Source: Stagnihabitans tardus
GTDB lineage: Bacteria; Pseudomonadota; Alphaproteobacteria; Rhodobacterales; Rhodobacteraceae
Assembly (NCBI RefSeq): GCF_009925085.1
Contig: NZ_JAABNR010000012.1
Coordinates: 1-64,000, forward strand
Length of the DNA stretch: 64,000 nucleotides
Direction: 5' to 3'
This document shows, piece after piece, positions 50,428-59,665 of this stretch. The position numbers and the translations under genes are program-made. A model generated the notes under the pieces. It saw only the letters and a program-made list of their open reading frames with translations, searched no databases and was not told the origin of the DNA. The stretch's first letter is position 1, and each line of letters begins with the position of its first letter.

Positions 50428-50529
50428 GGGGGGCTCCATTGGGGAGGCGGTCGTGGCGCGCCGATTGAGGGGCGCGCGTCGCGAAGGGAAACGGCGCCCC
50501 GGATCCGGTCCGGGGCGCCGCCATGTGGT

Positions 50530-52278
50530 TCAGTGCGAGTCGCGGCCGACGGGGGCGCCACGGCCGCCCTTCAGGAAGTCGAGGTCGGCGCCGGTGTCCG
50601 CACCCTGGACATGGGTCTGGTGCAGCCAGAGGTAGCCCGAGTCGGCGACATCATGGGTGGGTTTCCAGGCGGCGAGACGGTGGGCCAGCTCTTCCTCCGG
50701 GATATCCAGGTGCAGGCGGCGGTTCGGCACGTCCAACTCGATGAAGTCGCCGTTCTGCACCACGGCCAAGGGGCCCCCGGCAGCCGCTTCGGGCGAGGTA
50801 TGCAGGCAGACCGTGCCATAGGCCGTGCCCGACATGCGCGCATCCGAGATCCGCACCATGTCGGTGATGCCCTTGCGCAGGACCTTGGGGGGAAGGCCCA
50901 TATTGCCGACCTCTGCCATGCCCGGATAGCCCTTCGGCCCGCAGTTCTTCAGGACCATGACGCAGGTCTCGTCGATGTCCAAAGCCTCATCGTTGATCTT
51001 GGCCTTGTAATCGTCGATGTCCTCGAAGACCACGGCGCGGCCGCGGTGGGTCATCAGGTGCGGCGAGGCGGCGGAGGGCTTCAGGACCGCGCCCTTGGGC
51101 GCCAGGTTGCCCTTCAGGACGACGACGCCGCCCGACTTGGTCAGGGCCTTTTCGGCGGGCAGGATCACGTCGGGATTGTGGTTCACCACGTCCTTGACCT
51201 GGTCCCACATGGTCTCGCCCGAGACCGTCAGGGCGTCCTTGTGCAAAAGCCCCGCCTCGCCCAGCCGCTTGATCACGACGGGCAGGCCGCCGGCATAGAA
51301 GAACTCTTCCATCAGGTATTTGCCCGAGGGCATCAGGTTGACGATCGTCGGCACGTCGCGGCCGCAGCGGTCCCAGTCGTCCAGGGTCAGGTCGATGCCG
51401 ACCCGGCCGGCAATGGCCAGGAGGTGGATGACGGCGTTCGTGCTGCCCCCGATGGCGGCATTGGTGCGGATGGCGTTCTCGAAGGCTTCCTTGGTCAGGA
51501 CGTCGGAGGGCTTGAGGTTGTCCTTCACCATCTGCACGATGCGGCGCCCGGTCAATTGGGCCATGACGCGGCGGCGGCTGTCCACCGCCGGGATGGCGGC
51601 ATTGCCCGAGAGCGCCATCCCGAGGGATTCCGCCATCGAGGCCATGGTCGAAGCCGTGCCCATGGTGTTGCAGGAGCCGGGCGAGCGGCTCATGGACGCC
51701 TCGGCCTCGGCGAATTCGGCCGCCGTCATCTCACCGGCCTTCACGGCCTCGGAGAATTTCCAGAGGTGGGTGCCGGAGCCCACGCGCTCGTTCTTGTAAT
51801 AGCCGTTCAGCATCGGCCCGCCGGTCACGATGATGGACGGCAGGTCGGTGGAGGCCGCCGCCATCAAAAGCGACGGCGTGGTCTTGTCGCAGCCGACCAG
51901 CAACACGCAGCCGTCCATCGGCTGGCCGCGCATCTGCTCCTCCACCGCCATGGCGGCGAGGTTGCGGAACATCATCGCGGTCGGGCGGAAGGCCGACTCG
52001 GAGGCGGAGAACACCGGGACCTCGACCGGGAAGCCACCCGCCTCGTAGATGCCATTCTTCACCCGCTGCGCCAGGTCGTTCAAATGGGCGTTGCAGGGAG
52101 TCAGTTCCGACCAGGTGTTCAGGATGCCGATGACCGGGCGCCCGTCGAAGAGGTCATGGGGGAAGCCCTGGTTCTTCATCCAGCCACGGTGATAGATCTG
52201 ATCGCGGCCCGATCCGCCGAACCATTCCTGAGAGCGCAGGTGGCGCGGCCAGGGGGCGGGGGTGAATTTCTTGGTCAT
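50530..52278 (-). CDS. L-arabinonate dehydratase (IlvD/EDD family)
   Basis: A 582-residue Fe-S dehydratase. Three Cys ligand sites for the [2Fe-2S] cluster are visible: ELTPCNAH, VGCDKTTP and SPGSCNTMG. The N-terminal LRSQEWFGGSGRD and IYHRGWMKNQGFPHDLFDGR strongly resemble the Rhizobium L-arabinonate dehydratase. It converts L-arabinonate, and often D-fuconate or D-galactonate, to the 2-keto-3-deoxy acid. It is 11 bp downstream of gguC in the operon. Confidence 0.93.
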   Translation of the reverse strand: MTKKFTPAPWPRHLRSQEWFGGSGRDQIYHRGWMKNQGFPHDLFDGRPVIGILNTWSELTPCNAHLNDLAQRVKNGIYEAGGFPVEVPVFSASESAFRPTAMMFRNLAAMAVEEQMRGQPMDGCVLLVGCDKTTPSLLMAAASTDLPSIIVTGGPMLNGYYKNERVGSGTHLWKFSEAVKAGEMTAAEFAEAEASMSRSPGSCNTMGTASTMASMAESLGMALSGNAAIPAVDSRRRVMAQLTGRRIVQMVKDNLKPSDVLTKEAFENAIRTNAAIGGSTNAVIHLLAIAGRVGIDLTLDDWDRCGRDVPTIVNLMPSGKYLMEEFFYAGGLPVVIKRLGEAGLLHKDALTVSGETMWDQVKDVVNHNPDVILPAEKALTKSGGVVVLKGNLAPKGAVLKPSAASPHLMTHRGRAVVFEDIDDYKAKINDEALDIDETCVMVLKNCGPKGYPGMAEVGNMGLPPKVLRKGITDMVRISDARMSGTAYGTVCLHTSPEAAAGGPLAVVQNGDFIELDVPNRRLHLDIPEEELAHRLAAWKPTHDVADSGYLWLHQTHVQGADTGADLDFLKGGRGAPVGRDSH

Positions 52279-52288
52279 GGGTGCCTCC

Positions 52289-53257
52289 TTACAGGGCGGA
52301 AACTTGGGTCGTGCCCGGGGTCTTGGGCGCGAAGGCGAGGCTGTTCCTCAGCGGCTGGCCGAAGGCGGGGACCTCGATCTCGAACGTGTCGCCCGCCTGG
52401 GTCTTGACCCCATCGGCGAAGCTCAGCGTGGCCGTGCCGAAGAAATGGACATGCAGATCGCCGGGCTGACGGAAGATGTCATATTTGAAGTGGTGATGTT
52501 CCAGGTTGGCGAAGGTGTGGGACATGTTCGCATCGCCCGACAGGAAGGGCTTCTCCCAGAAGGTCTTCCCGTCGCGCAGGATGCGGCTTGTGCCGCGCAC
52601 ATCGGCAGGCAGCTCGCCCACCAGGATCTCGGGTCCGTAGGAGGCCACCCGCAGCTTGGAATGTGCGAGCCAGAGGTAGTTCACCTTCTCGGTCACATGG
52701 TCGGAGAATTCATTGCCCAGGGCCCAGCCGATACGGTGAACCTTGCCATCGGGGCCAATGATATAGATACCCGCGAGCTCGGGCTCTTCCCCGCCATCCT
52801 CGGCGAAACCAGGAGCCACCAGGTCATCCCCCGGCGCCACGGCGGCAAAGCCATTGCCCTTGTAGAACCACTCGGGCTGGGCGCCGACCGCACCGGCCTC
52901 GGGCCGCCCGCCCTCCAGCCCCATCTGGAACATCTTCATCGAATCCGTCAGGGTCTCTTGCCCCGCTAGTTTTGCATGCATGGCCGACCGCGCGGAGGCC
53001 GAGCCCAGATGGGTCAGACCCGTCCCGGTCAGGTGCAAATGCGCCGGGTCGGGGTGGCTGACGGGCAGGGCAAAGGCCGCGCCCGTCAGGTCGACGACCT
53101 CTCCCAAGCCCCGCTTGGCGACCTCTTGGGCCAGGCTGTGACCGGCCGTCACGGCAGCCATGGCCAGCTCATAGGTGCTGACGGTGCCCAAAAGCACCCG
53201 GGCTGTATCGCCTTGACGAACGACGACGGACCCATTGCGGAGTTGAGAGAGATACAT
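52289..53257 (-). CDS. gguC: GguC/AraD1-family protein (FAH superfamily)
   Basis: A 322-residue protein with the fumarylacetoacetase-like C-terminal fold. It has E-P-E-L-A-G-I-Y-I-I near 160, GNEFSDHVTE near 182 and HFFGTATLSFADG near 275. It is the partner encoded after the ggu transporter in Agrobacterium-type operons. FAH-fold enzymes include a 2-keto-3-deoxyarabinonate dehydratase. That makes this protein the best candidate for the next pathway step, which otherwise lacks a DapA-type enzyme here. It starts 4 bp after the permease stop. Confidence 0.85.
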   Translation of the reverse strand: MYLSQLRNGSVVVRQGDTARVLLGTVSTYELAMAAVTAGHSLAQEVAKRGLGEVVDLTGAAFALPVSHPDPAHLHLTGTGLTHLGSASARSAMHAKLAGQETLTDSMKMFQMGLEGGRPEAGAVGAQPEWFYKGNGFAAVAPGDDLVAPGFAEDGGEEPELAGIYIIGPDGKVHRIGWALGNEFSDHVTEKVNYLWLAHSKLRVASYGPEILVGELPADVRGTSRILRDGKTFWEKPFLSGDANMSHTFANLEHHHFKYDIFRQPGDLHVHFFGTATLSFADGVKTQAGDTFEIEVPAFGQPLRNSLAFAPKTPGTTQVSAL

Positions 53258-53261
53258 CTGT

Positions 53262-54431
53262 TTACCGTGCCTTGTTGACCACGTCGAAGATCACGGCTGC
53301 CAGCAGCACCAGACCCTTGATCATGAATTGATATTCGTTGCCGATGCCGAGGATCGACATGCCCATGTTCATCACGCCCATGATCAGCGCGCCGACCACG
53401 ACACCGACGATCTTGCCGGAACCGCCCGTCATCGAGGCGCCGCCGATGAAGACCGAGGCGATGGCGTCAAGCTCGAACCCCGTGCCCGCCTTGGGCGTGG
53501 CCGAGTTCAGGCGCGCGGTCACCACCATGCCGGCAAGGGCGGCCAGGACGCCCATGTTGACGAAGGTGAGGAACACCAGGCGATCGGTGCGGATGCCCGA
53601 GAGCTTCGCGGCCTTCTCGTTGCCCCCCAGCGCATAGATGCGCCGGCCCATCGTCGTATTCTCGGTGAAGAAGAAATACAGCAGGGTCAGGACGGTCAGA
53701 ACCACCATGACATTGGGCAGGCCACGGAAGTTCGCAAGCTGCCAGCCGACAAAGGCGATGCCCGCCGCCACGATGGCATTGCGGCCCCAGAAGAAGGCCA
53801 TGGGCTCGGGCTCGATGCCGAATTCGGCGTCCCTTGCGCGCGCGCGCAGGCCCGACCACAGGATCGCGCCAATCGCCAGGACCACGACCAGAAGCGTCAG
53901 CCCATGCGGCTTGCCCACCCCCAGAAGGTCGGGGACAAAGCCCGAGGACAGGGCCTGGAATTCGTCCGGGAAGGGGCCGATGTTCTGGCCGCCCAGCATC
54001 CACATCGTGGCACCCCGGAAGACCATCATGCCGGCCAGGGTCACGATGAAGGAGGGGATGCGCCAATAGGCCACCCAATAGCCCTGCGCCGCGCCGATGA
54101 GACCCCCCACCACCAGGGTCAGGGGGATGACGACGTAGAAGGGAAGCTTCAGCGTGACGGTCAGATAGGCCGCCACCGCCCCGGTAAAGGCCGCGACCGA
54201 ACCCACCGACAGGTCGATATGCCCCGCCACGATGATCAACAGCATCCCCAGGGCCAGGATGATCACATGGGCGTTCTGCAGGAAGATGTTAGAGATATTC
54301 GGCGGGATCAGAAAGCTCTTGCCGTCATAGGCAATCGCCACGGTGAACAGCGCCACGATGGCAACCAGCGCCAGGAGCATGCCGTTTTCGCGAAGATGGG
54401 CGCCAAGGTGCCCGGTCGATTTGTCGGCCAT
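53262..54431 (-). CDS. gguB: Sugar ABC transporter permease (GguB/XylH family)
   Basis: A 389-residue inner-membrane permease with ten or more hydrophobic segments, longer than RbsC as in the XylH/GguB group. It has GMLLIIVAGHIDLSVGSVAA near residues 60-80 and GGNEKAAKLSGI near 270, and ends near IFDVVNKAR. The ATG shares one base with the ATPase stop (TGATG), so translation is coupled. It moves arabinose, galactose or related sugars delivered by the ChvE-like protein. Confidence 0.92.
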   Translation of the reverse strand: MADKSTGHLGAHLRENGMLLALVAIVALFTVAIAYDGKSFLIPPNISNIFLQNAHVIILALGMLLIIVAGHIDLSVGSVAAFTGAVAAYLTVTLKLPFYVVIPLTLVVGGLIGAAQGYWVAYWRIPSFIVTLAGMMVFRGATMWMLGGQNIGPFPDEFQALSSGFVPDLLGVGKPHGLTLLVVVLAIGAILWSGLRARARDAEFGIEPEPMAFFWGRNAIVAAGIAFVGWQLANFRGLPNVMVVLTVLTLLYFFFTENTTMGRRIYALGGNEKAAKLSGIRTDRLVFLTFVNMGVLAALAGMVVTARLNSATPKAGTGFELDAIASVFIGGASMTGGSGKIVGVVVGALIMGVMNMGMSILGIGNEYQFMIKGLVLLAAVIFDVVNKAR

Positions 54432-55957
54432 CACGCGGCCCTCCCTTCCTTCAAGATCATGCCCATGATTTTCTCCTGGCTCGCCTCGGCGCCCGAGACC
54501 TCGCCGACGATCCGGCCCTCGTTCATCACGTAGATGCGGTCGCACATGCCCAGAAGCTCGGGCATCTCGGAGGAGATCATCAGGATCGACCGGCCTTGTT
54601 CGGCCAGGTCCTTCATGATCGAATAGATTTCAAACTTGGCGCCGACATCGATGCCCCGCGTGGGTTCATCGAGGATCAGCACCTCGGGGTCGGTAAAGAG
54701 CCACTTCGAAAGGACCACCTTCTGCTGGTTCCCGCCCGAGAGGTTGACGACCTTCTGCTGCACGCCGGGCGTGCGGATCGCCATCTGCTTGCGGTAGCCA
54801 TCGGCCACTTGCGTCTCGCGGTGCTTGTCCAGCCAGCCGCCCTTGGACACGCCGAACAGGTTGGCCAGCGTCACATTGCGCACGATGGGCTCTTCCAGCA
54901 CCAGGCCCAGGCCCTTGCGGTCCTCGGTCACATAGGCCAGGCCCGCATCGATCGCCTTGGTCACGGTCGAGACATCGACCACGCGCCCATGCATCTTCAC
55001 CGTGCCGGAATGGTTCTTGCCATAGGAGCGGCCAAAGACCGACATGGCCAGCTCGGTCCGCCCCGTGCCCATGAGGCCCGCGATGCCCACGATCTCGCCC
55101 TTGCGGACCTTGAGGGAGACCCCCTTGATCATCTGGCGCCCGACCTGCTCGGGATGCCAGCAGGACCAGTTCTCGACCTCCAGAAGGACGTCACCCGGGT
55201 TGGGTTTCCGTTCCGGGTAGCGGTTGGCCATGTCGCGGCCCACCATGTCGCGGATGATCCGGTCCTCGGTGATCTCGTGCTTGTCCATGGTCGAAATCGA
55301 GGTGCCGTCGCGGATCACGGTGACCCTGTCCGCCACGCGGGCGATTTCGTTCAGCTTGTGAGAGATGATGATCTGCGTGACGCCCTGGGCCTTGAGTTCA
55401 AGCATCAGGTCCAGAAGCTTCGCCGAATCGTTCTCCTGCAAGGCGGCCGTGGGCTCGTCCAGGATCAAGAGCCGCACGTCTTTCGCAAGCGCCTTGGCGA
55501 TCTCGATCAGCTGCTGCTTGCCCACGCCCAGCTTGCCCACGACGGCCGAAGGCGGCTCGGTCAGGCCGACCTTCTTCAGCCAGCCTTCCGCCTCCTTGAA
55601 GGCCTTGGGCCAGTTCATCACGCCGTTCTTGGCGATCTCGTTGCCCAGGAACATGTTCTCGGCGATCGAGAGCAATGGCACGAGGGCCAGCTCCTGGTGG
55701 ATGATGATGATCCCCTTGGCCTCGGACTCCTTGATGTCGCGCAGGGCCAGCGGCCCGCCGTCATAGACGATCTCGCCCTCGTAGGAGCCATGCGGATAGA
55801 CGCCCGAAAGCACCTTCATCAGCGTGGATTTCCCCGCGCCATTCTCTCCGCAGATTGCGTGAATCTCGCCCTGTTCCACCGTCAGGTTGACGTTGTCCAA
55901 GGCCTTGACGCCGGGGAAGGTCTTGGTGATCCCCCGCATCTCCAAAAGTGTCGGCAT
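54431..55957 (-). CDS. gguA: Sugar ABC transporter ATP-binding protein (GguA/XylG family)
   Basis: A 508-residue double-ATPase of the ribose/xylose type. The first half has Walker [10 protein letters not shown] near residue 36, and [11 protein letters not shown]. The second half has GLMGTGRTE in place of Walker A, with LSGGNQQKV and [14 protein letters not shown] 55957 was chosen over a TTG 15 bp upstream. It is the second gene of the operon, 187 bp after the ChvE-like gene. Copy C of the dispersed element fills that gap. Confidence 0.94.
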   Translation of the reverse strand: MPTLLEMRGITKTFPGVKALDNVNLTVEQGEIHAICGENGAGKSTLMKVLSGVYPHGSYEGEIVYDGGPLALRDIKESEAKGIIIIHQELALVPLLSIAENMFLGNEIAKNGVMNWPKAFKEAEGWLKKVGLTEPPSAVVGKLGVGKQQLIEIAKALAKDVRLLILDEPTAALQENDSAKLLDLMLELKAQGVTQIIISHKLNEIARVADRVTVIRDGTSISTMDKHEITEDRIIRDMVGRDMANRYPERKPNPGDVLLEVENWSCWHPEQVGRQMIKGVSLKVRKGEIVGIAGLMGTGRTELAMSVFGRSYGKNHSGTVKMHGRVVDVSTVTKAIDAGLAYVTEDRKGLGLVLEEPIVRNVTLANLFGVSKGGWLDKHRETQVADGYRKQMAIRTPGVQQKVVNLSGGNQQKVVLSKWLFTDPEVLILDEPTRGIDVGAKFEIYSIMKDLAEQGRSILMISSEMPELLGMCDRIYVMNEGRIVGEVSGAEASQEKIMGMILKEGRAA

Positions 55958-56077
55958 TGCGCATTCCCCCAAATCGGCCTTTGCGGCCCTTGTTACGGCA
56001 AGACCGCCGCCGGGAGCAGGGCGGCGGTCGAACTCCGTGAAGTGATGATAGCGCCAGCATGAGAGCCGACCAAGCGG

Positions 56078-56136
56078 CTTTCATACTGGCTCAAATATCC
56101 CACGGGAGGGTCCGGGAGGGCGTGAAGCCCTCCCGG
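56078..56136 (-). repeat. Dispersed intergenic element, copy C
   Basis: Read on the minus strand it has arm CCGGGAGGGC, loop TTCAC, arm GCCCTCCCGG, third arm ACCCTCCCGTGG, then the tail GATATTTGAGCCAGTATGAAAG in two pieces. Compared with copies B and D all three arms have changed from G5/C5 to GGGAGGG/CCCTCCC together. It lies just after the chvE stop and may work as its 3' end structure. Confidence 0.75.
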
Positions 56137-56144
56137 GGGGCTGA

Positions 56145-57221
56145 TCACTGCAGCTGGTCTTCGGTGTAGTAGCCGGCGCCGACCAGGACTTCCTTCCAGT
56201 TGGTGCCATCGACCGCGACGGGGGTCAGCAGGTAGGACGGAACCACCTTGTTGCCGTTGTCATAGGTCTTGGTGTCGTTGATCTCGGGCGTGCCGCCGGT
56301 CAGGACGGCGTCGACCAGAGCCACGGTGACCTTGGCCAGCTCGCGGGTGTCCTTGAAGACGGTCGAATACTGCTCGCCCGCGATGATCGACTTGACGGAG
56401 GGGATTTCCGCGTCCTGGCCGGTCACGATCGGCATCTTCATGTCGCCCGAGCCATAGCCCACGCCCTTGACCGAGGAGAGGATCCCGATCGACAGGCCAT
56501 CATAGGGCGACAGCGCGCCATGCAGCGCCTTGTCGGCATAGTTCGAGGCCAGCAGGTTGTCCATGCGGGCCTGGGCGACCGAACCGTCCCAACGCAGGGT
56601 GCCGCAGACTTCCATGGTCATCTGACCCGACGGAATGGCGATCTCGCCCGCGTCGATCATCGGCTGCAGGACCGACATGGCGCCGTCGAAGAAGAAGAAG
56701 GCGTTGTTGTCGTCCGGCGAGCCGCCAAACAGTTCGACATTCCACGGCTTCACGTCGCCGAAGCGCTCTTTCAGACCGGCGACCAGCGAGTTGGCCTGCA
56801 GGACGCCCACCTGGAAGTTGTCGAAGGTGGTGTAATAGTCCACGTCCGGCGACTGGCGGATCAGGCGGTCATAGGCGATGACCTTGATGCCCGCAGCGGC
56901 GGCATTGGCCAGGGCGTTCGACAGGGTCGTGCCGTCGATCGCGGCGATGATCAGGGCCTTGACGCCCGAGGTGATCATGTTCTCGATCTGGGACAGCTGG
57001 GTCGGAATGTCGTCTTCGGCATATTGCAGGTCGGTGGCATAGCCAGCCGCCTGGAACTGCGCCACCATCGAATCGCCGTCCGAGATCCAGCGGGTCGAGG
57101 ACTTGGTCGGCATGGCGATGCCAACGGTGCCCTTGTCCTGCGCCAAGAGCGCGGTCGGCAGAATCGAAGAAGCGGTGGTGGCACCAGCCAGCGCCAGAAG
57201 GGCGCGACGAGAAAGTTGCAT
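56145..57221 (-). CDS. chvE: Sugar ABC transporter substrate-binding protein ChvE
   Basis: A 358-residue periplasmic binding protein. The signal peptide has an RR pair ([16 protein letters not shown]) and is cut near residue 28. The mature start [20 protein letters not shown] is that of the ChvE/multiple-monosaccharide family. It binds arabinose, galactose, glucose and similar aldoses. In Agrobacterium it also serves sugar sensing. It is the first gene of the chvE-gguABC operon, divergent from the LysR-type gene. Confidence 0.92.
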   Translation of the reverse strand: MQLSRRALLALAGATTASSILPTALLAQDKGTVGIAMPTKSSTRWISDGDSMVAQFQAAGYATDLQYAEDDIPTQLSQIENMITSGVKALIIAAIDGTTLSNALANAAAAGIKVIAYDRLIRQSPDVDYYTTFDNFQVGVLQANSLVAGLKERFGDVKPWNVELFGGSPDDNNAFFFFDGAMSVLQPMIDAGEIAIPSGQMTMEVCGTLRWDGSVAQARMDNLLASNYADKALHGALSPYDGLSIGILSSVKGVGYGSGDMKMPIVTGQDAEIPSVKSIIAGEQYSTVFKDTRELAKVTVALVDAVLTGGTPEINDTKTYDNGNKVVPSYLLTPVAVDGTNWKEVLVGAGYYTEDQLQ

Positions 57222-57301
57222 TGTTGTCCTCCCATGCCGCAGAATGCGGCGACAAACAGCGGCCGGGATTTTGCCTCTCCGGTCGCGGATCGCAGGTTGC
57301 A

Positions 57302-57347
57302 GATTTGCGTCATATCCGTCAAATCATGTTTTGGGATGAAAACATGA
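57302..57347. promoter_or_regulatory. Overlapping inverted repeats: likely LysR operator
   Basis: TCATGTTTT (57324-57332) and AAAACATGA (57339-57347) form a perfect 9-bp inverted repeat with a 6-bp spacer. GATTTG (57302-57307) and CAAATC (57320-57325) form a second one that shares two bases with it. They lie 11 bp before the LysR start and about 100 bp before chvE on the other strand. This is the usual place for a LysR-type site that controls itself and its divergent target. Confidence 0.6.
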
Positions 57348-57357
57348 CAGGTTTGTG

Positions 57358-58293
57358 ATGATTGCAACCGGAAGGCCTGATGCGCTGCTGCGCAAGGGCT
57401 TGAAGCTGAACCACCTGCGGCTCTTGGCCGCCCTGGCCGAGACCGGGCAGCTGACCCAGGCGGCGGGGATCGTGGGGATTTCGCAGCCCGCTGCCTCGCG
57501 GCTCGTGGCGGAAATCGAGGCGATCATTGACGCGCCTGTCCACCAGCGCACGGGGCGCGGCCTTGGTCTCACCGCCGAGGGCCGCGCGCTGGCGCAGCGC
57601 GCCCAACGCATCCGGCTGGAACTGGACGACGCCGCCCGCGACCTGGCCGAAATCGCCATGGGCGGCGTGGGCCAGGTCCGCATCGGCGCGGTGACGGGCC
57701 CCGCCATGGACCGCGTCCTGCCCGCCCTGCAAGCCGAGCGCCTGAACCATCCCAATGTCTCGGTCGAAGTCGTGGTCCAGCCCTCCGACCAGCTGTGCGA
57801 GCAGCTCCTCGCGGGCCGTCTGGATTTCGCCGTGGGCCGCCTGCCCGAGGGCCTGCGCGCCGAGCCCCTGACCTTCCGCCCCATCGAGGCCGAGCCCATC
57901 GCCCTGATCGCCCGCCGCGGTCACCCGCTCTTCTCGCGCCAAAGCCTGCGTCCGATCGAGGCCCTGGCCCATGACTGGGTCATGCCCGGCCCCGACAGCC
58001 TCCTGACCCGGGCCGTCCTGACCCGGCTCCAGGCCCTGGGCCTGCCGCGTCCGATGCAGCGGCTTTACACCTCGTCCTTCCTTCTGACGCTCGCCATGAT
58101 CCAGCAATCCGATGCGGTGGCCGCCATCGCCCTCGCCTCGGCGCTTCAGGTCGCGCAGGGCGACAGTGCAGTGGTCGGCATCCTCCCCCTCGACCTCGGC
58201 ATCGAGGTCGAACCCTTCGGCCTGATCACCCGCGAACGCGTCTCCCTCACCCCCGCCTCCCAACGCCTCGCCGACATCATCCTGGAAGGGTGA
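57358..58293 (+). CDS. LysR-family regulator of the sugar operon (GbpR-like)
   Basis: A 311-residue regulator from ATG 57358. GTG 57355 is a possible start one codon earlier. The HTH is at about residues 18-75 (HLRLLAALAETGQLTQAAG, then QPAASRLVAEIE). The effector domain follows to the end. In Agrobacterium and Azospirillum the LysR-type GbpR is encoded beside chvE and activates it. The same divergent layout is seen here, with a strong inverted repeat between the genes. The inducer is probably arabinose, galactose or fucose. Confidence 0.88.
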   Translation: MIATGRPDALLRKGLKLNHLRLLAALAETGQLTQAAGIVGISQPAASRLVAEIEAIIDAPVHQRTGRGLGLTAEGRALAQRAQRIRLELDDAARDLAEIAMGGVGQVRIGAVTGPAMDRVLPALQAERLNHPNVSVEVVVQPSDQLCEQLLAGRLDFAVGRLPEGLRAEPLTFRPIEAEPIALIARRGHPLFSRQSLRPIEALAHDWVMPGPDSLLTRAVLTRLQALGLPRPMQRLYTSSFLLTLAMIQQSDAVAAIALASALQVAQGDSAVVGILPLDLGIEVEPFGLITRERVSLTPASQRLADIILEG

Positions 58294-58297
58294 GGTC

Positions 58298-58353
58298 CGG
58301 AGAGGGGCAAGCCCCTCTCCGGGCAGGGGGTGCGGGGGGCGGCAGCCCCCCGC
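58298..58353. terminator. Two strong tandem hairpins between lysR and the FAD oxidoreductase
   Basis: First CGGAGAGGGGC-AA-GCCCCTCTCCG (58298-58321, 11 bp), then GCGGGGGGC-GGCA-GCCCCCCGC (58332-58353, 9 bp). They begin 5 bp past the LysR stop and lie 56 bp past the stop of the convergent FAD gene. They can end transcripts from both sides. T-runs are weak. Confidence 0.65.
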
Positions 58354-58408
58354 TTCCCTCGGAAAGCGCCCCCGCAGGCCCGCCTTCCACCAGACTGCAA
58401 AGCCCGCT

Positions 58409-59482
58409 CTAACGGAACCGATCCACCCGCAAGGCCGCCACCAACTCCGCCGCCAATCCCGGCGCCCGCCCAAGGGCCAGGTCCGCCACCAGCTGCGACG
58501 CCGCCGGAGAGGTCTGGAACCCATAGCCCCCCTGACCCGCCGACCAGATGAAATCGCGGTCCAGGGGATCGGGCCCCAGGCACAGCACCCGGTCCGGCGC
58601 AAAGGTCCTGAGGCCCGCCCAGGAGGAGATCAACCGCGTCACGGGCTCGCTCACCATCTCTTCGTACCGCGCCAGGCCCTCGGCCAGGACCATGTCATCG
58701 GCCCAGGCGTCATGCGGCTCCATCAGGTGCTCCTCCGCCGGAGACACGATCAGGGCCCCCGCATCGGGCTTGGCATACCAGCTCTCCCCGCAGCCAAAGA
58801 GCATCGGCCAGCGGCTGACATCATGGCCCCCCGGCGCCGGGATCCGCGCCATGGAGCGCCGATAGGGCGTGAAGCCGATGGCCGGCAGCCCCGCCATGAC
58901 CGCGACCTGGTCCACCCAGGCTCCCGCCGCATTCACCAGCCGTCGGGCCGAGATCACCTCGCCCCCCGCCGTCACCCCCCAGCCCCCCGCGACCCGCGCG
59001 ATCGCCGTCACCGGGGACTTCACCCGCACCTCGGCCCCATGGCCCCGCGCCGTCCGCAAGAACCCCTGCAACAACAGGTCGGTATCGATGTCCCAGGCAT
59101 GATCGGCAAAGGCCGCAAAGGCCACCGCTTCGCCCAGCACCGGCACGATCTCCCGCGCCGCCGCGACCGAGATGCGCTCCATGCCAAAGCCCGTGATCTC
59201 GGTGGCGAACTCCGCCTCCTGGTCCGCCCGCGCAACGACCATCAGCCCCCGGGGCGACAGAACCCCCTCCGCCGCGCGAAAATACGCTTCCGATTCCAGC
59301 GACAGGCCCACCACCGGCGCCAGCCCATAGCGCGGCTCATAGAGCGCCGCCGACCGCCCCGAGGCGTGGTGCGCCAAGGCGCCCTCGGCCTCGACCAGCA
59401 CGACCCGCCCCTCGGGCGCCAACCGCGCCGCTGCCGAGACCCCGGCAATCCCGCCGCCAATCACCAGGAAATCGCAGTCCAT
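58409..59482 (-). CDS. FAD-dependent oxidoreductase (DadA/glycine-oxidase-like)
   Basis: A 357-residue flavoprotein of the D-amino-acid oxidase fold. The FAD motif VIGGGIAGVSAA is at residues 7-18. HHASGRSAA near residue 39 and GQGGYGFQTSPA near residue 320 complete the cofactor site. It would oxidise an amine or D-amino acid. An in-frame extension to 59566 exists but runs through copy D of the dispersed element, so ATG 59482 was chosen. It lies downstream of the BMP-type ABC genes, but a terminator separates them. Confidence 0.85.
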   Translation of the reverse strand: MDCDFLVIGGGIAGVSAAARLAPEGRVVLVEAEGALAHHASGRSAALYEPRYGLAPVVGLSLESEAYFRAAEGVLSPRGLMVVARADQEAEFATEITGFGMERISVAAAREIVPVLGEAVAFAAFADHAWDIDTDLLLQGFLRTARGHGAEVRVKSPVTAIARVAGGWGVTAGGEVISARRLVNAAGAWVDQVAVMAGLPAIGFTPYRRSMARIPAPGGHDVSRWPMLFGCGESWYAKPDAGALIVSPAEEHLMEPHDAWADDMVLAEGLARYEEMVSEPVTRLISSWAGLRTFAPDRVLCLGPDPLDRDFIWSAGQGGYGFQTSPAASQLVADLALGRAPGLAAELVAALRVDRFR

Positions 59483-59496
59483 CCGCCCACCTTCGT

Positions 59497-59549
59497 CTTT
59501 CACCTTGGCCCAAATACTCCACGGGGGTCCGGGGGTGTGAAACCCCCGG
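59497..59549 (-). repeat. Dispersed intergenic element, copy D
   Basis: Read on the minus strand: arms CCGGGGGT and ACCCCCGG (59529-59549) with loop TTCAC, identical to copy B. Then come third arm ACCCCCGTGG and tail AGTATTTGGGCCAAGGTGAAAG in two pieces. It lies just upstream of the FAD oxidoreductase start and 70 bp past the terminator of the binding-protein gene. Confidence 0.75.
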
Positions 59550-59617
59550 GCCTTCCGCCCAAGCACCCTGACCAGATATGATCAAACCTTCAACCCCGCA
59601 TGGCCGGGAAAACCAAA

Positions 59618-59645
59618 GCAAAAGGCCCGGGGTCTCCCCCGGGCC
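59618..59645 (-). terminator. Intrinsic terminator of the BMP-type operon
   Basis: Minus-strand hairpin with 9-bp arms GGCCCGGGG/CCCCGGGCC (59624-59645), loop of four bases, followed on that strand by TTTTGCTTTGG. It lies 20 bp past the binding-protein stop and separates it from the FAD oxidoreductase gene. Confidence 0.8.
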
Positions 59646-59665
59646 CAAAGCCAAAGCGAAACGGC

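Noticed and set aside
49444-52407. Long + strand frame opposite the sugar dehydrogenase and arabinonate dehydratase
   Set aside because: Antisense shadow of two clear enzymes; composition is Gly/His/Gln/Arg-rich and it begins inside the dispersed element.
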